Source: Flavobacterium hibisci
GTDB lineage: Bacteria > Bacteroidota > Bacteroidia > Flavobacteriales > Flavobacteriaceae
NCBI RefSeq assembly: GCF_020026925.1
Contig: NZ_JAIQDW010000015.1
Location: forward strand, 1 to 64,000
Direction of reading: 5' to 3'
Length of the DNA: 64,000 bases
Below the pieces are notes generated by a model, which saw only the letters and a program-made list of their open reading frames with translations, did no database searches and was not told where the DNA came from. Of this stretch, positions 46,219-54,119 are shown one piece after another. Within the stretch, counting starts at the first letter, position 1; each line of letters starts with the position of its first letter. The translations under genes and the position numbers were made by a program.

Positions 46219-46474
46219 TGCGACACTGTCCTAAAAAGTGCGTAAGTTTAAAAATAACGGGTTTGACTTTTTAATTAAAGTTGAACCCTTTTTTCAAATA
46301 TAGTTAAGAACTGATTGAGTATTAATCCCCAATTATGGATTGGCATTGTCCATTTTTTGGTAGCTTCTCTTAAAGCCAAATATACAGATTTTAAAACTGC
46401 TTCATCGGTAGGGAATGATAATTTATTTTTGGTGTATTTTCTAATCTTACCGTTTAGATTTTCAATTAGTCAGT
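46219..46474 (-). mobile_element. Remnant of an IS256-family insertion sequence
   Basis: Contains the last part of an IS256-type transposase reading frame (see the pseudogene entry) and, beyond its stop, a terminal segment beginning near GCGACACTGTCCTAAAAAG (46220) that resembles an IS256-family end repeat. The other end of the element is missing: the frame stops abruptly where the neighbouring small lipoprotein gene's 3' end begins. Confidence 0.6.
46275..46474 (-). pseudogene. IS256-family (mutator) transposase, C-terminal fragment
   Basis: Reading the minus strand down from about 46474 gives [20 protein letters not shown], then [20 protein letters not shown] and [20 protein letters not shown] followed by RVQL and a stop at 46277-46275. 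This is the conserved C-terminus of IS256-family transposases. Upstream the frame meets a stop at once (codons read N-H-stop before LIEN), so about 300 N-terminal residues are gone. Too short to appear as an open frame with its own start. Confidence 0.85.
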
Positions 46475-46846
46475 GATTAATTTGAATTTTACAGGCTGAA
46501 AAAATATATTGGAATTTTTCTCAAAATAAATTCCATTTTCTTTTTTATCTAATTTTACCTGATAATTATGAATTATGGTTGTTTGCGCAATCACATTTAT
46601 CTGGTAAGTATCTCCAATTTTGTTTTCTTTTGCTATATCCTGAACAATACCATTGATCACAACCGATTTTGGAACAACAGCAGCGTCATTTAATTTAAAA
46701 CTAACCACATATCCTCTCTCATTATTTCTGTTATAACTTTTATACGTTTGGTTTTTAATATCTAAAAGTTGTCGGGAACATGAAAAAAGAAAAAAAATCA
46801 CGAAAGAAAATAATAAAAAGAAGGCTTTTGGAATACTATTTCTCAT
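46466..46846 (-). CDS. Small lipoprotein, unknown function
   Basis: A 126-residue protein with a lipoprotein signal ([26 protein letters not shown]) and a short beta-rich mature domain ([40 protein letters not shown]). No named family recognised. Its stop codon (TAA, 46466-46468) lies within the edge of the IS256 fragment, so the last residues may derive from the element junction. Divergent from the S41 protease gene with 44 bp between starts. Confidence 0.65.
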   Translation of the reverse strand: MRNSIPKAFFLLFSFVIFFLFSCSRQLLDIKNQTYKSYNRNNERGYVVSFKLNDAAVVPKSVVINGIVQDIAKENKIGDTYQINVIAQTTIIHNYQVKLDKKENGIYFEKNSNIFFQPVKFKLITD

Positions 46847-46890
46847 ACTTTTGGCGTTTTATATCCACAAATTTAACGATTGAAAAAATA

Positions 46891-48387
46891 ATGAAATTAA
46901 AATATATTGTTAAAACATTACTTATAGGATTGGTTTTTACAGCTTGCAGCAAGGATTCTGATGCTGATGAAACTACAGCTACCGAACCAGACGAGATTAA
47001 CAACTTTGTCTGGAAGGCTATGAATTCCTGGTACTACTGGCAACCCAATGTTACCGATTTGTCTGACAGCAAAATCGCTTCTGCCACAGCATACAACAAT
47101 TTCATTAACGGAAAAACTCCCGATGCGCTTTTTTATTCACTCCTATATCAAAGAGGAACTGTTGACCGATTCTCCTGGATTGAAAACAGTAATGAGATAG
47201 TGAATGCTTCAAAAATTGCAGAAGTCGAAAAAAAAGGTGGTTTTAGCTATGGAATTTACCCTAAAGACGCATCTAATACAAATGTAGTAGCTTTAATTGA
47301 CTACATTGTACCTGGCTCACCAGCAGCTTTGGCGGGATTGAAAAGAGGCGATGTTATTACAAAAATAAATGGAAGCCAGCTTACTTCAAGTAATTATGAC
47401 CAACTAGAAAATTCACAAGTCACCATTACTCTGGCAGCAAGTGTGAAATTTACAAACGGCAGCATGGTAACCACAGACAAAGCAGGAACGGTGACTGTAA
47501 CAAAAGCTACTATTGATGAAAACCCGGTTGCTTATTACGAAAAGAAAGTATATGGCAGCAAAAATATTGGTTATTTGGTGTATAATGGTTTCAAGTCTGA
47601 TTATAATGACGAACTCAATGCCGCTTTCGCTAAAATGAAATCGGATGGAATTAACGAATTGGTTTTAGATTTAAGATATAATGGAGGCGGTTCATTAGAA
47701 ACAGCAGTTGCCCTGGCACAAATGATTAACGGAAGTTTTACCAACAAGCCTTATATTTACTTAGACTTCAATAATAAACACAATAGTGAAGATGGCTATG
47801 AAAATCTTTCTGAAAAAGTAAATATTTTTAATCTGGTTGATAACGAACCCACTTTTCAGAGAGAAGAAAGTATCAACAGCCTTGCTTTAACAAAAATATA
47901 TGTGCTGGTAAGTTTTCAAACCGCTTCTGCCAGCGAGCTCACCATACAATGTCTTAAAAAATACATTAGCGTAATCACAATAGGCGAAGAAACGGTTGGT
48001 AAATTTGTAGGATCCAACACATTATACGATTCTCCTGCTTATAATTATACTTCCTATGCCAATCGAAGCACTAAACACAAATGGCAATTGCAACCCATTA
48101 CCTTTTCCTATTATAACAAAGACAAAGACGCAAATCCATCGAAAATTACACCTGATTACGAAATTAATCCATATAGCGCTTTCTTAAATTTGGTTGAATT
48201 TGGAAACGTAAAAGATCCTTATTTGAATAAAGCTCTCGAATTAATTACAGGCCAAACCCTGCGAACTACAGCAAAAACCACCAATCCTTCTTTGTCCTTA
48301 AATATTAGTAATCTTGCTGCATTCAACCCTACAAATACTGCCAAAGGTTTGTATATCGAGGATTTTAAAAGGTTGAAAAAACAATAA
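46891..48387 (+). CDS. S41-family (C-terminal processing) peptidase, lipoprotein
   Basis: A 498-residue lipoprotein starting at the ATG at 46891 (MKLKYIVKTLLIGLVFTACSKDS). The longer frame from 46780 runs through the divergent gene and would bury the signal peptide. It contains an S41 N-terminal helical region, a PDZ domain (IVPGSPAALAGLKRGDVITK), the tail-specific protease core (LVLDLRYNGGGSLETAVALA) and the catalytic serine region VSFQTASASELT. Likely periplasmic or surface processing peptidase. The substrate is unknown. Confidence 0.88.
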   Translation: MKLKYIVKTLLIGLVFTACSKDSDADETTATEPDEINNFVWKAMNSWYYWQPNVTDLSDSKIASATAYNNFINGKTPDALFYSLLYQRGTVDRFSWIENSNEIVNASKIAEVEKKGGFSYGIYPKDASNTNVVALIDYIVPGSPAALAGLKRGDVITKINGSQLTSSNYDQLENSQVTITLAASVKFTNGSMVTTDKAGTVTVTKATIDENPVAYYEKKVYGSKNIGYLVYNGFKSDYNDELNAAFAKMKSDGINELVLDLRYNGGGSLETAVALAQMINGSFTNKPYIYLDFNNKHNSEDGYENLSEKVNIFNLVDNEPTFQREESINSLALTKIYVLVSFQTASASELTIQCLKKYISVITIGEETVGKFVGSNTLYDSPAYNYTSYANRSTKHKWQLQPITFSYYNKDKDANPSKITPDYEINPYSAFLNLVEFGNVKDPYLNKALELITGQTLRTTAKTTNPSLSLNISNLAAFNPTNTAKGLYIEDFKRLKKQ

Positions 48388-48474
48388 ATAGCAACGAAAT
48401 TTATAAATTAAAATCTAAAGGCTGGCACGAGTGCAATGTTATTAAGTGAAGAGATTTTAGATTGAGTAGTAACT

Positions 48475-48537
48475 ATTTTTGATTTCAGATTTGGTTTGAC
48501 AAAATATTAGATTGTTGATACATCTGAAATCAAAAAT
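48475..48537. repeat. 16-bp perfect inverted repeat between convergent genes
   Basis: ATTTTTGATTTCAGAT (48475-48490) and its exact reverse complement (48522-48537) are separated by 31 bases. It lies in the 222-bp spacer between the convergent S41 and SGNH genes. It may serve as a terminator or 3' stabiliser, though the loop is long and T tails are short; a small repeat-element remnant is also possible. Confidence 0.55.
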
Positions 48538-48609
48538 CAGCAATCATTTAATCTTTGACTTAATGACATTGGGCGCAATTTTGCTCGTGAACGTACGATT
48601 GCCTATTAT

Positions 48610-49695
48610 TTACCACTTTATATTACGGTCAATAAATTCAATGAGCTGTTTGGACATTGCTTCCTGTTCTTTTCTATCAGGATGGTTACCTCTTTCTTTA
48701 TAAGGAAAAAATACGGTATATATTTTTTTATCGTGTAATTGATCAACGGCTTTTTGGATATAGCCGGGCCATTCTGAACCAGTCCTTGTAGCATCCATAT
48801 TACCCAAGGCGCAAATTATACTCGCCGAAGGATATTTGCTTCTGACTGAACGAACAAAATTAGCATACGACTGAATTATAAAAGCTTCTGATGGTTTCTC
48901 TGTACCAAATCTGCGTTTAAACTGTTCATTTTCCGGTTTGTTTACGATCCAGGAATCATTCTGAAAAAGATTAATCACTACAATATCTGGTGTGTACTTT
49001 GTAAAATCCCATTTACTTAAAGAATCCAGCGGAGCAGTACGATTGTAGGTTTCAGGCATAATTTCAGGGAACCAGCTCACTGTAATTCCTATCCCGCTGC
49101 GGGCAATAACAGAAGGTTTAGCATTATAATGTCTGGCTGTTATTGCAGCATACGTATAATAATTGTTGAAGTCTTCAGGCATGCCAGAATCGTTCCCTCC
49201 TTCCGGCACATCTACACCGTGACCTGCTGTAATTGAGTTTCCATAGAATTCAATTTTTCTGGTACGCTTGTCAGGGTTTTTCAACACTTTTGTTTCCCCA
49301 TAAAGCTCAAATCCATAAAATACATTTACTGATGTAGAATTTGATAGTTTGTATATTTCTAACGTATGGATACCCGGGCCAAGGTCTTTTGCTATCTTTA
49401 TCGTTTTAAGGGTATTATCTGTTTCAAACTTAAAAGGCTTTTTATCGTCTTTATCGATTATAGCGTAAAAAAATGCTTTCTCTTTTAAAGACTTCATTTT
49501 TACTGAAACGCCTGATCCTTTAAAGGTAATCCCGGCTGTAGTACCAGGCCAGTAAAACATAGTAGAGTCTGCTGTAACATCTACCCTGCCCGTGTAATTG
49601 ATTCTGGCATTATCAGGCTTTACAAATTCCTGTGAGTAAGAGTACGAAATGAAAGCAAATAATACTAATATGTGTAGCTTTTTTAAATTGATCAT
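48610..49695 (-). CDS. SGNH-hydrolase carbohydrate esterase (CE2-like)
   Basis: A 361-residue exported esterase: signal peptide (cleavage after FISYSYSQ), an N-terminal jelly-roll (RVDVTADSTMFYWPGTTAGI) and an SGNH catalytic domain with the nucleophile serine in IEFYGNSITAGHG (about 150-160). VVINLFQNDSW and the catalytic His in KERGNHPDRKEQE (about 337) follow. Two-domain CE2 enzymes deacetylate plant polysaccharides (xylan, mannan) at O-6. It is monocistronic, 4.4 kb from the galactan locus, so a link to plant-glycan use is only suggestive. Confidence 0.85.
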   Translation of the reverse strand: MINLKKLHILVLFAFISYSYSQEFVKPDNARINYTGRVDVTADSTMFYWPGTTAGITFKGSGVSVKMKSLKEKAFFYAIIDKDDKKPFKFETDNTLKTIKIAKDLGPGIHTLEIYKLSNSTSVNVFYGFELYGETKVLKNPDKRTRKIEFYGNSITAGHGVDVPEGGNDSGMPEDFNNYYTYAAITARHYNAKPSVIARSGIGITVSWFPEIMPETYNRTAPLDSLSKWDFTKYTPDIVVINLFQNDSWIVNKPENEQFKRRFGTEKPSEAFIIQSYANFVRSVRSKYPSASIICALGNMDATRTGSEWPGYIQKAVDQLHDKKIYTVFFPYKERGNHPDRKEQEAMSKQLIEFIDRNIKW

Positions 49696-49922
49696 ATTAT
49701 AAAATTAAAAAATTAGGCCCTGTCGCATTTGCCAGAATTAAATATAAGATTTAAAAAAAAAAATTGAATATTAAAATGCTAATTTACAGAATGATTTAAA
49801 ATATATTTATCCTTTGTTATGCTATTTTAGCGGCAGTATTTGTTTTCCTATTGCCATTTAGCATTTTCAGGTATAAAACTTTAAAATCTTAGTAAGTGTA
49901 ATTCATTCCATACAGTTAAATA

Positions 49923-50798
49923 ATGAAGACATTCAAATTCTTAAAAAATAAATATAATGTTGCGTTACTAATTGACATTGGTACCTATAAAGACATTCCA
50001 AATTATTTTTTTGAAAGTGAGCTCCATCATACAGATTTTTACGAACTTATATTTTTCTCTAAAGGAAATGGCTACTTAGAACTTGATCATCAAAGAATTG
50101 AAATTTCTGATAAAACAGTCGTTTTTATTTCTCCTTTTCAAAAAAGAAGATGGTTTTTGGATAAAACCAAAGTTGAATGTTATTTTTTATTTTTTCAGGA
50201 TAGTTTTCTGTCTGATTTTTTTTCAGATAAACTATTCTCCTTCAGGCTACAGTTTTTTTACAACAAAACCAAACCATTGTATCTAAAGGTCAATGACGGC
50301 TTCTTTTTGCAGCTGACAGATATAATTCAGGAGCTGATCAGTGAAATAAAAACATTCAAATCAGATAGCGAACATATCATAAGAGCATTATTGTATTTTA
50401 TACTAATCAAACTCAATCGGGCCTATGCACAGCATTATCAACTGTCTTCAGAAACAGAAAATAATAGCATTGCATATATGTTTAAAGAAATTTTACAAAA
50501 TAAAGTCTGTAAAGTAAGAAACATCGACTATTACTCTCAAGAGTTAGGTATCAGCAGAGTAACACTAAATAAATGCATCAAAAAACAATTTGGGGTTACC
50601 GCCTCTGAAATGATAAACGAATTTATTCTCTTTGAAATAAAGTCTCTGCTAAACTATACAAAACTTAATATCAATGAAATTTCGGATCTGTTACAATTCT
50701 CTCATGCGAATCATTTAACGCGTTTCTTCAAGGCACAAACAGGGATCTCTCCAAAAGAATTCAGAAACACTTATCAAAATGGTAGTTCTTTTACCTAA
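49923..50798 (+). CDS. AraC-family transcriptional regulator
   Basis: A 291-residue regulator with an N-terminal cupin-like sensing domain (HHTDFYELIFFSKGNGYLEL) and a C-terminal double helix-turn-helix (VRNIDYYSQELGISRVTLNK, LNINEISDLLQFSHANHLTR, FFKAQTGISPKEFRNTYQ). Cytoplasmic. It is divergent from the CE2-like esterase (about 230 bp between starts) and precedes the DUF1080-like gene, so either may be a target. Confidence 0.9.
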   Translation: MKTFKFLKNKYNVALLIDIGTYKDIPNYFFESELHHTDFYELIFFSKGNGYLELDHQRIEISDKTVVFISPFQKRRWFLDKTKVECYFLFFQDSFLSDFFSDKLFSFRLQFFYNKTKPLYLKVNDGFFLQLTDIIQELISEIKTFKSDSEHIIRALLYFILIKLNRAYAQHYQLSSETENNSIAYMFKEILQNKVCKVRNIDYYSQELGISRVTLNKCIKKQFGVTASEMINEFILFEIKSLLNYTKLNINEISDLLQFSHANHLTRFFKAQTGISPKEFRNTYQNGSSFT

Positions 50799-50826
50799 CT
50801 GGTCATTATTATTTTTTTATGTGTGC

Positions 50827-50834
50827 TATTTTTG
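50827..50834 (+). promoter_or_regulatory. -7 element upstream of the DUF1080-like gene
   Basis: TATTTTTG fits TAnnTTTG, about 114 bases before the ATG at 50948. No good -33 visible. Confidence 0.35.
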
Positions 50835-50947
50835 TACATGAGAATATTTCCACCGAAAAACAACAAGTCATTTCATATCAAAATCACTGGAGAATGTGGT
50901 CTTTTCTGTAGAAATAACTTCACTATTAAACATTAAACAGTCTTTCA

Positions 50948-51604
50948 ATGAAAAAGCAAATCAAATTTATATATACTTTGACATTACTTCCCTTAATTCT
51001 ATTCGGCCAACTCCGACAAGACACTGATCTCGTGAATCTTTACAGGAAAGGAAAACTCAAATCTGTAAATAGAGAGATTAAAGTCGTTTCGTCTGATAGT
51101 GGAGCCTATCTAAAAATAACAGAAAATAAAAAGGAAGGTATTGTATGGATACCTGGTAAGGACTTTAAAAACGGTATCATTCAAATAAAAATGCGGGGAA
51201 AAGACGTTTTTCAACGAAGCTTTATTGGAATCGCTTTTCACGGTGCCGATGATACTAATTATGATGCTGTTTATTGTCGTCCTTTCAATTTTTTTGCTAA
51301 AGACTCTGTTCGGAGAATTCATGCTGTGCAATATATTTCTCATCCCGATTTTACCTGGGAGAAATTAAGAAAAGAAAGAAATGCGATTTTTGAGAAAGAA
51401 ATTATCAATCCGCCAGATCCTAATGATTGGTTTACATTGAAATTAGTAATTGAAAACACAACTGTTAAGGCCTATATAAACGATGCAGAACAGCCTTCAC
51501 TGATAGTCGAAAAACTTAACAATCGAACATCAGGAAAATTAGGGCTATTTACAGCAGACAGCAGCGGAGGGGACTTTAAAAATATCAAGGTAAGTTATAA
51601 TTAA
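50948..51604 (+). CDS. Secreted DUF1080/LamG-like concanavalin-fold protein
   Basis: A 218-residue exported protein (signal peptide to about LILFGQ) with a jelly-roll fold signature: KDFKNGIIQIKMRGKDVFQR, SFIGIAFHGADDTNYDAVYC, and DPNDWFTLKLVIENTTVKAYINDA. This pattern is typical of DUF1080 (GH16-like concanavalin lectin/glucanase fold) proteins. No catalytic residues can be assigned, so it may bind rather than cut carbohydrate. Confidence 0.7.
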   Translation: MKKQIKFIYTLTLLPLILFGQLRQDTDLVNLYRKGKLKSVNREIKVVSSDSGAYLKITENKKEGIVWIPGKDFKNGIIQIKMRGKDVFQRSFIGIAFHGADDTNYDAVYCRPFNFFAKDSVRRIHAVQYISHPDFTWEKLRKERNAIFEKEIINPPDPNDWFTLKLVIENTTVKAYINDAEQPSLIVEKLNNRTSGKLGLFTADSSGGDFKNIKVSYN

Positions 51605-51915
51605 TGGGAATATTAATGTAAAATTACAGGAACAATTCTAAACACCTTTTTCAGAAAACAAGAGAAAGTTTTAGTTTTACTTGCACTACCATAATCAATT
51701 ACTTATTCTAAATTTAAAAAATCATCTAGTAATTTAACATTAAACAGATACTTTAAATCCTCCGGATTTTTTTTTGAGAATTCCTGTTCACAACTAATAC
51801 AAAAGGCTTCAGAAAAAAATCTGAAGCGCTTTTTCTTTAGCTATATATAAAAATTACGGGACTTGTAAAGAATTTATAATCTGTAACAAAGCAAAAAATA
51901 CTTTATAGAACAAAA
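51605..51915. other. Spacer between convergent genes
   Basis: 311 bp without a gene. It contains one hairpin terminator (see 51801-51836) and AT-rich DNA only. Confidence 0.5.
51801..51836 (+). terminator. Terminator between convergent genes
   Basis: GCTTCAG / CTGAAGC stem with an 8-nt A-rich loop, preceded by AAAAG and followed by GCTTTTTCTTT. Distant (about 200 bp) from the DUF1080-like stop. It could also serve the minus-strand peptidase gene. Confidence 0.6.
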
Positions 51916-53928
51916 TCACCAGATTGTTATTCTGTCTTTTTCTGGCAAAAACATTTTATCTCCAGGTTGTACATTAAATGCTTCGTAAAAAGGTGTAGTA
52001 TTCATTAGAGGTCCATTAACACGCCAATTTGGTGGAGAATGTGGATTATTATTAATCCACAAACGCAGAAACTCATCTTTCATTTTTACTCTCCATATTT
52101 TAGCTATAGAAATAAAAAAGCGCTGATCTGGAGTAAAACCGTCAATTTTTGTATTCCCTTTTCCTTGTTGTGTCATTTTAAAAGCATCATACGCAACTGC
52201 TATTCCCGCAATATCTGCGGTATTTTCGCCAACTGTCATTGCTCCATTAATGTGTAAATCTCCCAAAACAGTAAAGGTGCTGTACAAATTAATAACCTGT
52301 TGTATTCTTGATTTAAACTGTGCATAATCTTCTTTTGTCCACCAGTTTTTCAAGTTTCCATCCTTGTCATATTGAGCCCCCTGATCATCAAAAGTGTGGG
52401 TTATTTCGTGGCCTATAACCATTCCAATACCTCCATAATTAAGTGCATCATCAGCGTTATTGTCAAAATACGGGGCCTGCAAAATACCTGCAGGAAAAAC
52501 AATTTCATTTGCAGTAGGATTGTTATACGCTGTAACTGTTGGAGTTGTGGTGTACCATTCTGATCTATCCACATGTTTGCCCAATTTTGCCAATTGAAAT
52601 TGATATGCAGCTGCAGAGGCTGAAACCATATTTTCAAAATAGGTATTTTTAGCTATATTTACGTTGCTATAATCTCTCCATTTATCCGGATATCCTATTT
52701 TCTTAGTAATGGCAAACAATTTTTCTTTGGCTTTTTGTTTCGTAGCAGTACTCATCCAATCCAGTTTATCTATTCTTTTTCCGTATGCTTTTTGCAGATT
52801 ATTGACTAGCTCCAGCATGCGTTTTTTTGCATCTTCTGAAAAATATTTTTTCACATACAATTCACCCAATGCCTCGCCTAAGTAATTGTCAATGACAGTA
52901 GCCATTTTTTCCCCACGTGATTTCTGAACCGCCTGACCAGAAAGTACTTTGGCATACTCAAAAGTAGCATCTGCAAAAGGCTTACTTAAATCATCTGCAT
53001 ATCTTTCTATAGAGTTTGCTTTCAGATAAATTTTCCAATTTGTTATAGAAGTGGTTTTCAGCAGTTTATTAAGGGCATCGTAATAAGCTGTCTGCCCTAC
53101 ATTAATAGAATCGGTTTTGGCACCCAAATTATTTAAAAAAGCAGTCCAGTTTATGTTGGGATGTTTTTTTACAAGATCTGTGACAGCCATTTTATTATAA
53201 TTTGCCTGTACATCCCTAAGTTCAACTTTTGTTTTATGGGAAACAGCGAGTTGTTTGTCAATATCGTAAACCAAATTAGCATTCTTTTTAGCTTCGGCGG
53301 AATTGCTGCCTATTAGCTGAAATAATGTAGTAAGGTATTTTTTGTAAGATTCCTGTATAGCAATAGTTGATGCATCTGATTTGAAGTAATAGTCCCTGTC
53401 AGGCAGCCCAAGACCTGTTTGATAAATCTGGGCAATATTCATAGTACTGTTTTTCTCATCTGGCGATACTCCAAAACCTATAATAGAAGAATTATCCACT
53501 TTTACCTGATGGCCTACAAACTTCATTAAAGAAGGCAAATCGCTAATAGCTTCAATTTTGTCAAGAAGTGGCTTGATAGGTGTATAACCGCGTTTGTCAA
53601 TAGTTACAGTATCCATACCAGATGCATAAAAGTCACCTACTTTTTGTGCGATACTCCCTGCCTTATTCTTGCTTTGAGAAATACTATCCAATATTCCCTG
53701 GAGTCGAATTCGCTGCGGAAAATTCATAAACATATAGGCACCGACTCCAGACTGAGATGCAGGTATAGACACAGAATCATACCATTTGCCATTTACATAT
53801 CTAAAAAAATCATTACCAGGCCGTAATGTAGAATCTATTCCCGTAATGGTAACATTTTTGTTACCGTTATGTTTTGAGCACGCTGTAAAAGCTAATAATA
53901 CAATGAAGAGCACTACTGTATTTTTCAT
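51916..53928 (-). CDS. M13-family (neprilysin/PepO-like) zinc metallopeptidase, lipoprotein
   Basis: A 670-residue lipoprotein (lipobox FTACSKHNG) with the full M13 architecture. The N-terminal domain begins RPGNDFFRYVNGKW, the catalytic domain has NEIVFPAGILQAPYFD, the zinc site GHEITHTFDDQGAQYD is at about residue 507, and ENTADIAG (third ligand Glu) is near 564. The end DKMFLPEKDRITIW matches the family except that the usual CxxW finish is absent. It cleaves short peptides in the periplasm or at the surface. Monocistronic. Confidence 0.93.
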   Translation of the reverse strand: MKNTVVLFIVLLAFTACSKHNGNKNVTITGIDSTLRPGNDFFRYVNGKWYDSVSIPASQSGVGAYMFMNFPQRIRLQGILDSISQSKNKAGSIAQKVGDFYASGMDTVTIDKRGYTPIKPLLDKIEAISDLPSLMKFVGHQVKVDNSSIIGFGVSPDEKNSTMNIAQIYQTGLGLPDRDYYFKSDASTIAIQESYKKYLTTLFQLIGSNSAEAKKNANLVYDIDKQLAVSHKTKVELRDVQANYNKMAVTDLVKKHPNINWTAFLNNLGAKTDSINVGQTAYYDALNKLLKTTSITNWKIYLKANSIERYADDLSKPFADATFEYAKVLSGQAVQKSRGEKMATVIDNYLGEALGELYVKKYFSEDAKKRMLELVNNLQKAYGKRIDKLDWMSTATKQKAKEKLFAITKKIGYPDKWRDYSNVNIAKNTYFENMVSASAAAYQFQLAKLGKHVDRSEWYTTTPTVTAYNNPTANEIVFPAGILQAPYFDNNADDALNYGGIGMVIGHEITHTFDDQGAQYDKDGNLKNWWTKEDYAQFKSRIQQVINLYSTFTVLGDLHINGAMTVGENTADIAGIAVAYDAFKMTQQGKGNTKIDGFTPDQRFFISIAKIWRVKMKDEFLRLWINNNPHSPPNWRVNGPLMNTTPFYEAFNVQPGDKMFLPEKDRITIW

Positions 53929-54062
53929 AATGTGATTATTTCTATAAATGAATCAAAAACGTTTGAAGACAGCTATTTAAATATATATATCTGGCATATT
54001 AATTTTAGTACAACAAGATACGAATTCAGTTTTTAATTATGAAGTTAAAAAATAGGCGCATA

Positions 54063-54089
54063 AAAAAAGAGGCATCAGCCTCTTTTTCA
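54063..54089 (-). terminator. Terminator of the galactan-utilisation operon
   Basis: A 10-bp perfect stem (AAAAAGAGGC / GCCTCTTTTT) with a 4-nt loop and T run, 31 bp beyond the stop of the GH2 gene. Confidence 0.82.
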
Positions 54090-54119
54090 ATTAAAATTTT
54101 ATAGGTAATTTTAAAAATA

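Noticed and set aside
46780..46890. N-terminal extension of the S41 protease frame
   Set aside because: It runs antisense through the divergent lipoprotein gene and would place 37 basic residues before a perfect lipoprotein signal; the ATG at 46891 is better.
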